From the NCBI GenBank assembly GCA_030679915.1, contig JAUXRY010000042.1:1-64000 (forward strand): a DNA stretch of 64,000 nucleotides, read 5' to 3'. The notes under the pieces were generated by a model. The model ran no database searches and had not been told where the DNA came from. It saw nothing but the letters and a program-made list of their open reading frames with translations. The stretch comes from Thiobacillus sp. Its GTDB lineage: Bacteria; Pseudomonadota; Gammaproteobacteria; Burkholderiales; Thiobacillaceae. This document shows positions 8,439-21,428 of the stretch, one piece after another. A program made the translations under genes and the position numbers. The stretch's first letter is position 1, and each line of letters begins with the position of its first letter.

Positions 8439-10991
8439 TCAGGCTGCACAGGCCGGCGCTTCCCGCTTCATCAAAGCGGCAAACAGACTGTGGGGGTCGA
8501 CCGCCTGGATCAGTACCTGCCCGCCATTGGCTTTGATGAAGTGCTTGACGAGGGCACGGTCGTCCAGGCTGCCAAACGGCGTGGGCATGATCTGCGCCTC
8601 GCTGAACTCCGGCACGCCATGCAGCTCGTCCACCAGCAGGCCCAGGGTCTGCTCACCGATGCGTACGATGATCACCTGGCTGCTCTTGTCGATGAAGGAG
8701 GGCGTGCCGCGGATCAGGTAGCCGAAATCGAACACCCAGACTGGCGCGCTGTCCCGCCCTTCATGCTGCAGGCCCAGCAGACCGACGCAGGCGCGACGTT
8801 CCCCGGTCGACACCGTCGTGATCTTGCTCGCCGGCAGCGCTTCCTGCGCATGTTCAGCCGGCAAGGCAAACAGCGCTCCGTCCATCAGAAAGGTCGCGTA
8901 TTCGCGTCCGCTCTGCCCCATCAGGTCGGTCTTGAAAATCGCCTGGGTTTTGGCACCCGCACCTGAGCGATCCCGCACTTCGCCCAGGAACTTGAACACA
9001 ATGGCCAGCACGTCTTCGTCATAGCCATCCGACACCTTGAATTCGCGGTAACCGCAGGACACCGTGCAGCCCATGATGGCGTATTGGCCGTCGTGCACCA
9101 CAATCCGTGAGGCACTCTCGCCATTGGGCAGCTGGCTCCAGCCTGCGTCGAGCGCCAGCACGCTGCCGACCGGTCGGGTCGGGTCGGTGCTGGAAATGAC
9201 ACGACCTGAACGATCGACAAACAGGGCCTGCATGTCTGCCTGATCACCCAGGCCACCCTTGAGCATGGCGGCGAACTCCGGCGCCGCATCGAACACGATG
9301 CCGATGCCACCGACCACCCTGGATTCGTTCTGCGGATCACGGATCGCTGCGTGGTAGATGTAGGTCGGCTGGCCGGCGTACAGTGCCGAGGACTCGAACG
9401 GCGTGACGTGGTAATCCTGCTCGCTGTGCAAAGCCTGCACGCGTGCCAGCGTTGCCGCATCCACATGCTGACCGATCACGTTGTTGCCGAGTGGCCCCGG
9501 CTGGGTGCTGGCCACGATGCAGCCATCCACGTCGTACACAAAGATGCGCGTGTAGACCGTATACAGCCGGTTGATGTAGTCCAGGATGTCGCCGATCTGC
9601 TTGCGCGCCGCCTCGTTCATCTGGGGCGCAGCCAGTGCCACACGCAACTCCGGCGTCAGCGCCCACCAGCGACAGTCGTCCGAACGCTCGTACAAATTGC
9701 GGTCGAGCAGGTCAACCAGCAGATGCGAAACGAACTCCGAATCGCGCAGGCTGGAGGCCAGCACCGTCTCGTACAGATCGCCGATCGACTTGGAGAACAG
9801 CTCATTGCTGCGGGCACCGGTCTCACTGATCTGATCCAGAATGGTCTTGAGCTTCATCAGCTCGCCACGCCGGCCGGCCGTCATCACCTGGCCGTTCCAG
9901 ACCACACGCCGGATCGTGTCAGCCGCCGTCATGATCTCGTACAGCGGCGCCGAGATGGACTGGGCATGCGACAGCAGACCTTCGCGCACGGCCGGCGCCA
10001 GCGTGGCCAGCGTGTTGCTGGTCGCGCCGGTGAAGGCCACATCAACCGGAATCATGACCTGGCCTTGCCAGCCTACCGGCCCCATGTAACCCTGATAGCC
10101 CTCGGCGCGGAAGGTGCGAACCAGGTACTCGCGCCCGGCAAACATCAGCAGTTGCGGCGACGCGCTCTGGTTGACCGGCACCAGCGCGCCGACCGGGATC
10201 CACAGCGGGTCGGCACTTTCGATGACCCGGTTGTCGCCGTCGAGCAGCAGCATGTTGGCGCGGCCGTCGGGGTCGCCGTGCGAACGAAAAATGCCCGCCA
10301 TCTCCTGCTCGAAGTTGAAACACAGGCACAGCACGCCAACCACCGCACCAGTCTGCGGGTGCAACATGCGCTTGGAATAGATCAATGCCTGGCGCTTGGC
10401 CGGACGCAGATCGCTGGCACGAAAGGTCTCCACGAAACCGTCGCTGTCCAGGGTCTGCGCCAACAGCGGGTCGCTACTGCCTTCCAGCGGCGTCGCCTCG
10501 TCGATCTGCACCAGCACGTTGCCGGCGGCATCGAGCAGGATGATCTCGTCGTACACGGTGTACTTGTTGCGATAGGCACGCAGGCGCTGGCGGATCGCCG
10601 ACGCATCGTCGCTCAAACCGGCGACGAAGGCGCACAACTCGTTGTCCGTGGCCAGGAAGCCGACGTCAGCCGTGCGCTCATAGAGGTTGCGCACCACGAT
10701 GTCGATCACATACTGTGCTTTGGTGCCGATCTCGGCCAGCACCGTGGCCACCTTTTCACCTACCAGGCTGGTCACCAGCTCTTCTTCCAGCCGGTTGAAG
10801 CCGTCACGCGTGGCGGCCATGGTCGGCAAAATGGCGCGCGCCTCCTCCGGGCAGTTCATCTTGGCGGATGATTCAATCATGCGCCACATCAGGTTGAGCT
10901 CCTGCAGTGCCTGTTCGCAACGGATGACGTCGCGCATATAGGGCAGAAAAGTATCGGTTTGCAGTCTGGCAGAGGTTTCCGTTTTACGCAT
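8439..10991 (-). CDS. CheW-domain protein with two tandem Cache-like sensor modules
   Basis: An 850-residue protein of unusual layout. Two related halves each carry a helical segment with NLYER(T/S) (about residues 105 and 430) followed by a Cache/PAS-like sensor fold (KYTVYDEIILLD and LYTVYTRIFVYD). A C-terminal CheW-like domain (about 690-840, including FLMDGALFALPAEH, GLLVDELHGVPEF and a closing INPHSL-like AVDPHSLF) would dock a CheA kinase. No methyl-accepting coiled coil and no convincing membrane helix are visible, so it looks like a soluble scaffold-sensor. It stands alone, convergent with yifB. A decayed relative is at 47232-49817. The domain reading is good; the ligand and partner are unknown. 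Confidence 0.75.
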   Translation of the reverse strand: MRKTETSARLQTDTFLPYMRDVIRCEQALQELNLMWRMIESSAKMNCPEEARAILPTMAATRDGFNRLEEELVTSLVGEKVATVLAEIGTKAQYVIDIVVRNLYERTADVGFLATDNELCAFVAGLSDDASAIRQRLRAYRNKYTVYDEIILLDAAGNVLVQIDEATPLEGSSDPLLAQTLDSDGFVETFRASDLRPAKRQALIYSKRMLHPQTGAVVGVLCLCFNFEQEMAGIFRSHGDPDGRANMLLLDGDNRVIESADPLWIPVGALVPVNQSASPQLLMFAGREYLVRTFRAEGYQGYMGPVGWQGQVMIPVDVAFTGATSNTLATLAPAVREGLLSHAQSISAPLYEIMTAADTIRRVVWNGQVMTAGRRGELMKLKTILDQISETGARSNELFSKSIGDLYETVLASSLRDSEFVSHLLVDLLDRNLYERSDDCRWWALTPELRVALAAPQMNEAARKQIGDILDYINRLYTVYTRIFVYDVDGCIVASTQPGPLGNNVIGQHVDAATLARVQALHSEQDYHVTPFESSALYAGQPTYIYHAAIRDPQNESRVVGGIGIVFDAAPEFAAMLKGGLGDQADMQALFVDRSGRVISSTDPTRPVGSVLALDAGWSQLPNGESASRIVVHDGQYAIMGCTVSCGYREFKVSDGYDEDVLAIVFKFLGEVRDRSGAGAKTQAIFKTDLMGQSGREYATFLMDGALFALPAEHAQEALPASKITTVSTGERRACVGLLGLQHEGRDSAPVWVFDFGYLIRGTPSFIDKSSQVIIVRIGEQTLGLLVDELHGVPEFSEAQIMPTPFGSLDDRALVKHFIKANGGQVLIQAVDPHSLFAALMKREAPACAA

Positions 10992-11065
10992 GTATCCCTA
11001 GCATTCTTTGGTATTGACTCACCTTCAAACCAAAGCAATTTCCGGGCCCGCGCCGACCGTCACGC

Positions 11066-12280
11066 CTAGTGCATGAGCGCATCGCGCCGCTTCAGCGCGT
11101 TGGCAAAAAAAGCGCCGACCAGCACCAGCACGGTGCCGCCGGCACCGATGACCGCCGCCGAACCGATACGGGTCACCAGGGCCGCAGCCAGCAACACGCC
11201 CACCGATTGGCCCAGGAACAGCGCGGAAGCGAACAGCGAGACGGCCGTGCCACGCGCGGCCGGTGCCATCTGCGTGGCATTGGCCTGCATGGTGTTGTGG
11301 AACATGAAGAAGCCGAAGCCGCCCAGCAGGCTGGCCGGGATGGTCGGCCCCCAGTGTGGGGAGATGGCAATCACCAAGGCCGCAACACCCAGCAATCCGA
11401 CGCCCAGCCGCACCAGGCCGCGTTCACCGAAACGACGGATCAGGAAGCGAGCCACCGCCATGTAGAACATGCCTCCCAGACCAAACAGCGCCACGATGGC
11501 GCCCGACACCGACAGCGACAGGCCCAGGACGTGGTGCAGATGCGAGGCCCAGATCGCCATGACGCCAAAACCGGCCGCCCCTTCGACAAAGGCCACCCCC
11601 AGCACCACACGCGACCAGCGGCCGGTGACGATGATGAGAGCCTGCGCCACAAAACCCGGGCGCACCAGGGGCTGAGTGTTCTGCGCCGCCGAAGGTGTCG
11701 GCCGCTGTCGCCGCAGGTCGGCCAACAGCAACAGCCCCACGGCGCCGAACAGCAAAGTCATGAAGCCGAAAGCCCAGCGCCAGCCCAGGCTGTCCGTGAA
11801 CACACCCCCCAGCAACTGACCACCGGCTATGCCCAGCGTGGTACCCAGCCCCACGCGTGCCAGCGTCTCCTGCCGCTGCTCATAGGCCACCGCATCGCCG
11901 ATCCAGGCCAGCGACAGCGGAATGACAGCGGCGGCCCCGAGCGCCACCAGCATGCGCGCCAGCACCAGCCCCTCCAGACTGGCGGCAAAGACCGCCACGA
12001 TGCTGCCCACGCTGCAGCCCAGCGTGGCCAGGGTCACGACACGGTACTTGCCTAGGCGGTCGCCCAGTGGGCCGTAAAACAATTGCGCCAGGCCATAGAC
12101 CACGGCGAACATCGACACCACCTGCGCCGCCTGCGCCAGGCTGGCGGAGAACTCACGCGACAACTCAGGCAACATCGCATCACACAGGCGCTGTGCCGAC
12201 ATACTGGAGAAAGTGGCAAACGACAGGAGCAGGACAGAGCGCCGCGTGGCTGCGGAGATGGAAGCATCAGCAGAAGTCAT
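11066..12280 (-). CDS. MFS transporter (drug/metabolite efflux type)
   Basis: A 404-residue, 12-helix major facilitator with the motif A loop between helices 2 and 3 (FYGPLGDRLGKYRVV) and the usual gap between the two six-helix halves. It resembles the YnfM/multidrug-resistance group (start SVLLLSFATFSSMSAQRLCDAMLPELS). I chose ATG 12280; an in-frame TTG at 12298 is possible, and neither has a strong ribosome-binding site. Substrate cannot be told from sequence. Transcribed toward the Cache-CheW gene, divergent from the second MFS gene. Confidence 0.8.
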   Translation of the reverse strand: MTSADASISAATRRSVLLLSFATFSSMSAQRLCDAMLPELSREFSASLAQAAQVVSMFAVVYGLAQLFYGPLGDRLGKYRVVTLATLGCSVGSIVAVFAASLEGLVLARMLVALGAAAVIPLSLAWIGDAVAYEQRQETLARVGLGTTLGIAGGQLLGGVFTDSLGWRWAFGFMTLLFGAVGLLLLADLRRQRPTPSAAQNTQPLVRPGFVAQALIIVTGRWSRVVLGVAFVEGAAGFGVMAIWASHLHHVLGLSLSVSGAIVALFGLGGMFYMAVARFLIRRFGERGLVRLGVGLLGVAALVIAISPHWGPTIPASLLGGFGFFMFHNTMQANATQMAPAARGTAVSLFASALFLGQSVGVLLAAALVTRIGSAAVIGAGGTVLVLVGAFFANALKRRDALMH

Positions 12281-12512
12281 GTGCGATGGAAAAGTCAATC
12301 AGGTCAAGGTCAGCGCACCACCAGCCGCTGCCTGATGCACACAGCTGGCCATTCTAGGCAGACCCCGCCTGGCACGCTGCGCACCCGAATCTTGCCCTGG
12401 CGGAACACCGGGGCTTGCCACCCACCTGTTAGCTATCAATTTCATAGCTTAATGCGCAGCAAACACGTGGCCTGCACGGCAAAACATCGATTGAATTTGT
12501 CATAATCCACAC

Positions 12513-13721
12513 ATGCACCCCACCGCCCGCAACGCCCCACACCTGATCGGCTGGCTGTCGCTGGCGCAACTCATCGGCTGGGGCAGCGTGTTCTACACCT
12601 TCGCCCTGCTGCTCGAACCGGTGGAGCGCGAACTGGGCCTGAGCCGTGCCCAGTCTTCGCTGGGTTTCAGCCTGGCGCTGCTGGTCGAAGGGCTGCTGGC
12701 CTACCCGGTGGGTCGCCTGATCGACCGCGGCCATGAGCGCGCGGTGATGACCGGCGGCTCGCTGCTGGTGGCCCTGTGCCTGGCACTGCACAGCGGCATC
12801 GACAGCATGGCGGGCTTTTACGCCGTCTGGCTCGGGCTCGGCGCCGGGCTGGCGGCCACGCTCTACCCACCGGTCTTCGCCGTGGTCATCCGGCGCTACC
12901 CGCATGACTTTCGCCGCGCCATCATCACCATCACCTTTCTGGGCGGCCTGGCCAGCACGGTGTTCATCCCGCTGACCGCCTGGCTGATCCAGGCGCTGGG
13001 CTGGCGCCATGCCCTGCTGGTGCTGGCCGCCCTGCAGCTGCTGGTGTGCGCGCCGCTACACGCCCTCGTGCTGCGCCATGCGCCCGCCGGTCAGGCCCAT
13101 GCCACAAGCCAGGCGACGGCGTCCGCCCCGCTCAAGCGGCACTTGCTGAGTGCGCCCTTTCTGCTGGTCGGCCTCTTCATCGTGCTGCTCATGGCCGTGA
13201 CCGCCGCGCTGCCGGCCCACATGGTGAGCCTGCTGCGCGAGAACGGACTGGCGGAGTCCTGGGTCATCGCCATTCCGGCGGCCATCGGCGTGCTGCAGGT
13301 ACTGGGGCGGGTGCTGCTGTACTTCTTTGAGCAGCATATGGACCTGCATCTGGCCAATCGGCTCATCCCCGTGCTGATTTCTCTGGGCTTGTTGGCACTG
13401 CTGGTCGCCCCCTGGTTCGGCCGCGCACAGGTGGCGGTGGTGCTGTTGTTCGTGCTGTTGTATGGCATGGGCAACGGCATGCTCACCATCGTCAAGGGCA
13501 CCGCGGTCGCTGAGTACGTGGACCGTACCCAGGTGGCCTCGCTCAACGGCGCGCTCGGCGTGCCGATGGCCCTGGGCCGGGCAGCAGCGCCGTGGCTGCT
13601 CGGACTGCTGTGGAGCCCGTCCGGCGGTTATGCCTCGGGCTTGTGGCTGATGCTGGGCCTGAGCCTGGTCGGCGTGGCGGCCCTGGCAGGCGCTCAGCGG
13701 CTGGCACGACCAAGGCACTGA
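12513..13721 (+). CDS. MFS transporter
   Basis: A 402-residue membrane protein with twelve predicted helices. It contains the motif A-like GRLIDRGHERAVM loop and a long Ala/Leu-rich helix pattern. It is unrelated in detail to the MFS gene on the other side of the 230-base divergent gap, so the pair is not a simple duplication. A CATAAT hexamer at 12500 could be a -10 box, which would give a very short leader. Substrate unknown. Convergent with the glycine-zipper gene. Confidence 0.8.
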   Translation: MHPTARNAPHLIGWLSLAQLIGWGSVFYTFALLLEPVERELGLSRAQSSLGFSLALLVEGLLAYPVGRLIDRGHERAVMTGGSLLVALCLALHSGIDSMAGFYAVWLGLGAGLAATLYPPVFAVVIRRYPHDFRRAIITITFLGGLASTVFIPLTAWLIQALGWRHALLVLAALQLLVCAPLHALVLRHAPAGQAHATSQATASAPLKRHLLSAPFLLVGLFIVLLMAVTAALPAHMVSLLRENGLAESWVIAIPAAIGVLQVLGRVLLYFFEQHMDLHLANRLIPVLISLGLLALLVAPWFGRAQVAVVLLFVLLYGMGNGMLTIVKGTAVAEYVDRTQVASLNGALGVPMALGRAAAPWLLGLLWSPSGGYASGLWLMLGLSLVGVAALAGAQRLARPRH

Positions 13722-13769
13722 ACCGGCACTGAAGGCGGCCTACGCTGCCGCCCACAAGCTCGACGTGGT

Positions 13770-14468
13770 TCAGTTGAGCGGCTGCAGGGTATTGCCTTCG
13801 ACCCGCACGCGTGCACCGACGCTGGCCGGCGTGGCCTGCTCGATGCTGTGGAAACTGCCGTCATCCATGCGCAACTCCACGCGGTAGGCCGTCACTTTTT
13901 TCATCTTTTTCTCGACCGCATTACCAGCCAGGCCACCGCCCACCGCACCGGCAATGGTGGCCAACGTCTTGCCGTCGCCACCACCAAACTGGTTGCCGAC
14001 CAGGGCACCGAGCACGCCACCGGCCACGGCACCAGCGCCACTGCCCGTGCCCTCGCGTTCCACCGGCGTCACGGCGGTCACCGTGGCGCAGTTCAGGCAG
14101 ACCTCCTTGGCAGGCAGCACAGTGGTGGATTTGCCCGTCGCCGTGTCGGCCGATGCTGTTGCGGACGATCCGCTGCTACCGGCAGGCTTGGCAGACCGGC
14201 TGGCCACCGCCTTGCCTGCGCCGGTTTTTTTCTCAGGTGCAACGGCCTTCGGTTCTAGCGCCGGCACGGGTTGGGAAGCGCTCAGCGCCGGCACCACCAC
14301 CGGCACGGGAACCGGGCTCACTGCGGCGGTGTGCAGCGCCTCCTGGCGCGTTTGCACGTAATACAGTGCCGAGCCCAGGGCCACCACCGCCACACCAAGC
14401 ACGCCTATCGCGGCCCACAGGGTTTGGTTACGCGCCGAGCTGGATGCGGTTTGCGACATATCGTTCAT
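13770..14468 (-). CDS. Glycine-zipper 2TM domain protein
   Basis: A 232-residue protein. An N-terminal membrane anchor (TLWAAIGVLGVAVVALGSALY, residues about 16-36) is followed by a Pro/Ala/Val-rich linker, a CLNC motif, and a glycine-zipper block (GAVAGGVLGALVGNQFGGG ... AGAVGGGLAGN) of the SlyB/Rickettsia 17-kDa type. The C-terminal part is a small beta-rich segment (VTAYRVELRMDDGSF). GAGGAA upstream of ATG 14468 sets the start. These proteins sit in the cell envelope; their specific role is unclear. Monocistronic. Confidence 0.75.
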   Translation of the reverse strand: MNDMSQTASSSARNQTLWAAIGVLGVAVVALGSALYYVQTRQEALHTAAVSPVPVPVVVPALSASQPVPALEPKAVAPEKKTGAGKAVASRSAKPAGSSGSSATASADTATGKSTTVLPAKEVCLNCATVTAVTPVEREGTGSGAGAVAGGVLGALVGNQFGGGDGKTLATIAGAVGGGLAGNAVEKKMKKVTAYRVELRMDDGSFHSIEQATPASVGARVRVEGNTLQPLN

Positions 14469-14653
14469 CTTGTGTTCCTCTTGCAAAAACGGGCAGCAGG
14501 CCGGATGCCTCTGACGTCACTCTTGATGTAACGCGCTGACGGTACGAAGGTAAACAGGAACGGACACGATTTGCGTGTCTGCTTTGTAAGCTTAGGTAAA
14601 TCTGCGTCTCGCAAGCCGGCGGCGGCAAAGACCCCGAGCACCTCAGGGCTACA

Positions 14654-18364
<3,711 letters not shown>

Positions 18365-18526
18365 GGCAGGGGCAGATGGAGAAAAGAAGCATTATATAAG
18401 GTGCAGCCGGATGATCCGGGCTCGAGTCTGTGAGCCGCCAGGATGAGAGGCTGACACTCTAGTTGGTTTTTCAACGTTTCAGGTGGCAGCGGATGACGGG
18501 ACCCGCATGGCCTCATGTGGTGTGTC
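18365..18526. other. Divergent intergenic gap at the change of genomic character
   Basis: A short AT-mixed gap between metH and prsT. It contains an imperfect inverted repeat around AGCCGGATGATCCGGGCT (about 18402-18420). Genes to the left resemble Burkholderiales proteins and those to the right a Thiobacillus-like set, so any block boundary or assembly join is most likely here. No direct repeat, IS end or attachment site is visible. Confidence 0.35.
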
Positions 18527-18542
18527 GGGTACGGTTCTTGCC
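18527..18542 (+). promoter_or_regulatory. Possible sigma-54 promoter of prsT
   Basis: The sequence GGGTACggttcTTGCC keeps the GG-N10-GC spacing and a TTGC -12 box, and lies 35 bases before the start codon. The -24 box is imperfect. PEP-CTERM gene sets are known to be under RpoN/PrsK-PrsR control in some floc-forming betaproteobacteria, which supports the call. Confidence 0.4.
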
Positions 18543-18576
18543 ACTCGATGCTCATAACCGATTAGAGGATGAGGCA

Positions 18577-21276
18577 ATGAACTTCCCGAGCTTGTTGATG
18601 TTTCTCCTTGCCAGCATTTTTCTTGCGCCACTGGCGCATGCAGATTCGGCAGTGGATGCCTCGCGTTATTACGAAGATGCGCTCAAGCGTTATGAACGCA
18701 ATGATGACGCCGGTGCCATCATCCAGTTGAAAAATGCGCTCAAGGCAGATAGCCGTATGTTGCCGGCACTGGTTCTGATGGGGCAGGCGTATTTGCGCGA
18801 GGGGGATCCGGCCGCGGCCGAGCGGGTGCTTGTCGATGCTGAGAAGCTGGGTGCGGCACGCGGGCAGATTGCCACGCTCCAGGCGCAAGCCTATCTAGCG
18901 CAGGGCAAGGCGCGCCTTATGCTCGAAAAGTTCGGGGCGGATGGTTTGCCGCCTCAGGCGCGTCTGGAGATGTTGTTGATGCGTGGACAGGCGCAACTCA
19001 AGCTGAATCAACTCGATGCCGCCATGACATCAGCCAGACAGGTCGCGCAGATTGCGGGTGGTTCGGCACGGGCCTTGGCGCTGCAAGCACGCATTCACCT
19101 CAATGCAGGGCGTCCACAGGATGCGCAAGCGGTGGTTCAAGAAGCATTGCGGGTATCGCCGCGCAATGCGGATGTCCTCAACATGCAGGCGTCGGTTTTT
19201 CATGTGCGGGGTGATTTGCAGACTGCCGTGCGCGAGTATGGGCGTGCGCTGGAATCTGAACCGAACCATCTCGATGCACGACTGGCTCGAGCGGGTGCCC
19301 TGCTGGATCTGCAGCGCGATAGCGAAGTCAAAACCGATCTGGATTATCTACAGAAACATTTCGCCTATGATCCACGAGGCGCCTATCTGCGCGCGTTGTA
19401 CTTCAGTCGACAGGGCGACGAAGTCCGCTCCCGCGTGGCCTTGCATGAAGCGACGCGCACCTTGAGTCAGCTTCCGCCCGAATTCCTGTCGGCAAGCGAC
19501 CAATTGCAATTGCTGGGCGGACTGGCGCACCATGCTCTGGGTGAATTCGAGCGAGCAAAAAGTTTCCTTACGCCCTATCAGGATCGGCATCCGCGTGACG
19601 TGGGGGTCCGCAAGCTGCTGGCCAGCATTTATCTGGCCGAGCGTCAGTACGATCGGGTCATTACGCTGTTGCAACCCGCGTTGCGCGAGCAGCCCGACGA
19701 TGCCAGGGTGCTTGCCATGTTGGGCGAGGTGGCGATGCGCCGGGGCATGTACGACAAAGCCGCCAGCTTGTTCAAGGAGGCGGCAGAAGCGCACGACAGC
19801 CCCGATATTCAGGCTGGGTTAGGTGTCAGCCTGATCAGCGCCGGGCAAATGGAAGCCGGGTTTCAGACCTTGACGCGTGCCTTTGCAAAGACACCAGATT
19901 CAACCCAGGCAGCGATACCCTATGCCTTGGCGCTCCTCAAGCGCGGTGACGCCCGCAAGGCGGTTGCAGTAGTTGAAACCCTCATCAAACGCGAACCCGG
20001 GAATGTCGCCATGCTGAACCTGCTGGGGATTACACGCCTGGCATCGGGTGACCGTGCGGGTGCGCGTACGGCTTATGTCGCGGCAATCAAGGCCTCGCCC
20101 AGTTTTTACCCGGCGCACCTCAACCTGGCACGCATAGACGAAATCGACAAACTGCCCGAGCGTGCGCGAAAACGCTATCTCGGCATACTCAAAGTCTCGC
20201 CGGCACACATCGATACCATGCTCGAACTGGCGCGACTGGAAGAGTCGATCAGCCGTCCCGATGAAGCGCTGCGATGGCTCGAAAAAGCGCGCAACACACG
20301 CAGCAAGGATCTCCGCACGCATCTCGCCCTCAGCGCTTTTTACTTGAAAAAGGGGCAACCCAAGCCGGCGCTGGACGCCGCAAAGGAAGCCCAGGCTCAG
20401 TCACCGGATGACCCGCGTACCCTGCTGGCATTGGCGCAATCGCAAATCGCTGGGGGACATGGCGACGCCGCGCGCGCCGTATTACGACGTCTGGTGCAAG
20501 TGGCGGCATTTAATCCGGCACGGCTCACTCAGACGGCCGCTCTGCAAATGCAGATCGGCGATCCGGAAGCTGCGCGCTACACCCTGAGCAAGGCGCTGTT
20601 GGCGGATCCGGGTTATTCACCCGCACGCTCACAGCAAGTCCGGCTTGTACTGAAAAGCGGCAACATCAGTGAAGCCGAGAAACAAGCGCAAGCCCTGTTA
20701 AACCAGTCAGGCATGGGGGCTGAAGCGCAGCGTCTGATGGGCGAAATCCACATGGCGCAGAAACGGTATCCCGAGGCGGTTGCGGCGTACCGTAAAGCAC
20801 ATGCAAAGGCGCCAGTCGAGTCCAGTGTATTTGGCCTGTTCGACGCCCTGATGGCATCAGGACAGGCATCAGAAGCCGCCGCGCTGATGTCCCGGTGGCG
20901 CGACAGCCATCCGCAAAGCCGCCTGGCTACTCATGCATTGGGAGAAGCATGGCTGGCCATGAAAGATGCGCCACGTGCCCGGACGGTGTACGCCGGACTG
21001 GTTCGGACGGATCCCAAGGATGCGCGTGCGCACAACAACCTGGCCCAAGTGTTGTTGCAACTGGGCGATGCTGCGGCGCTCACGCATGCCGAACAGGCTC
21101 GCGCGCTTGCCCCCAACCAGCCGCAGGTAAACGACACGCTGGGCTGGGTGCTGGTGCAGCAGGGGCAATTGGAAAAGGGTCTGCGCTATCTGCGCGAGGC
21201 GGCGTTGCGCGCGCCAGAAGACAAGGAGATTCAGAGCCATCTCAATGAAACCCTGGCGAGGCTCAAACGTCATTGA
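18577..21276 (+). CDS. prsT: TPR-repeat protein PrsT of the PEP-CTERM/exosortase system
   Basis: An 899-residue exported protein made almost entirely of tetratricopeptide repeats, with a signal peptide (residues 1 to about 22, ending LAHAD). It begins with the family's YYEDALKRYERNDDAGAIIQLKNALK and ends with a last TPR block that includes NDTLGWVLVQQG. Length and pattern match PrsT, which accompanies exosortase A and exopolysaccharide loci and is thought to aid assembly or secretion of PEP-CTERM proteins or polysaccharide. Start at ATG 18577 with GAGG upstream. The exosortase itself is not in the window; the neighbour at 21429 is a likely substrate. Confidence 0.88.
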   Translation: MNFPSLLMFLLASIFLAPLAHADSAVDASRYYEDALKRYERNDDAGAIIQLKNALKADSRMLPALVLMGQAYLREGDPAAAERVLVDAEKLGAARGQIATLQAQAYLAQGKARLMLEKFGADGLPPQARLEMLLMRGQAQLKLNQLDAAMTSARQVAQIAGGSARALALQARIHLNAGRPQDAQAVVQEALRVSPRNADVLNMQASVFHVRGDLQTAVREYGRALESEPNHLDARLARAGALLDLQRDSEVKTDLDYLQKHFAYDPRGAYLRALYFSRQGDEVRSRVALHEATRTLSQLPPEFLSASDQLQLLGGLAHHALGEFERAKSFLTPYQDRHPRDVGVRKLLASIYLAERQYDRVITLLQPALREQPDDARVLAMLGEVAMRRGMYDKAASLFKEAAEAHDSPDIQAGLGVSLISAGQMEAGFQTLTRAFAKTPDSTQAAIPYALALLKRGDARKAVAVVETLIKREPGNVAMLNLLGITRLASGDRAGARTAYVAAIKASPSFYPAHLNLARIDEIDKLPERARKRYLGILKVSPAHIDTMLELARLEESISRPDEALRWLEKARNTRSKDLRTHLALSAFYLKKGQPKPALDAAKEAQAQSPDDPRTLLALAQSQIAGGHGDAARAVLRRLVQVAAFNPARLTQTAALQMQIGDPEAARYTLSKALLADPGYSPARSQQVRLVLKSGNISEAEKQAQALLNQSGMGAEAQRLMGEIHMAQKRYPEAVAAYRKAHAKAPVESSVFGLFDALMASGQASEAAALMSRWRDSHPQSRLATHALGEAWLAMKDAPRARTVYAGLVRTDPKDARAHNNLAQVLLQLGDAAALTHAEQARALAPNQPQVNDTLGWVLVQQGQLEKGLRYLREAALRAPEDKEIQSHLNETLARLKRH

Positions 21277-21367
21277 GACGGAAGTTTCTGTCGGAATTGT
21301 TTACAAATGGAATGGGGTTGAAGTCGTTGTTTTTGTTTGTTCTTTGATTTGAAAAGGTATTTTATTT

Positions 21368-21385
21368 TCGGCATTGTTTTTGCTT
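21368..21385 (+). promoter_or_regulatory. Sigma-54 promoter of the PEP-CTERM protein gene
   Basis: TCGGCATtgtttTTGCT matches the -24/-12 pattern, with GG and GC ten bases apart and an intact TTGCT. It sits in an AT-rich 150-base gap, about 45 bases before the start codon. Confidence 0.6.
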
Positions 21386-21428
21386 ATTCGAGCTAGGCAA
21401 TTCATCCGATTAAAAGGGAGTTAATACA

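Noticed and set aside
18365-18480. Cobalamin or SAH riboswitch upstream of metH
   Set aside because: No B12 box or SAH core is visible in the short leader.
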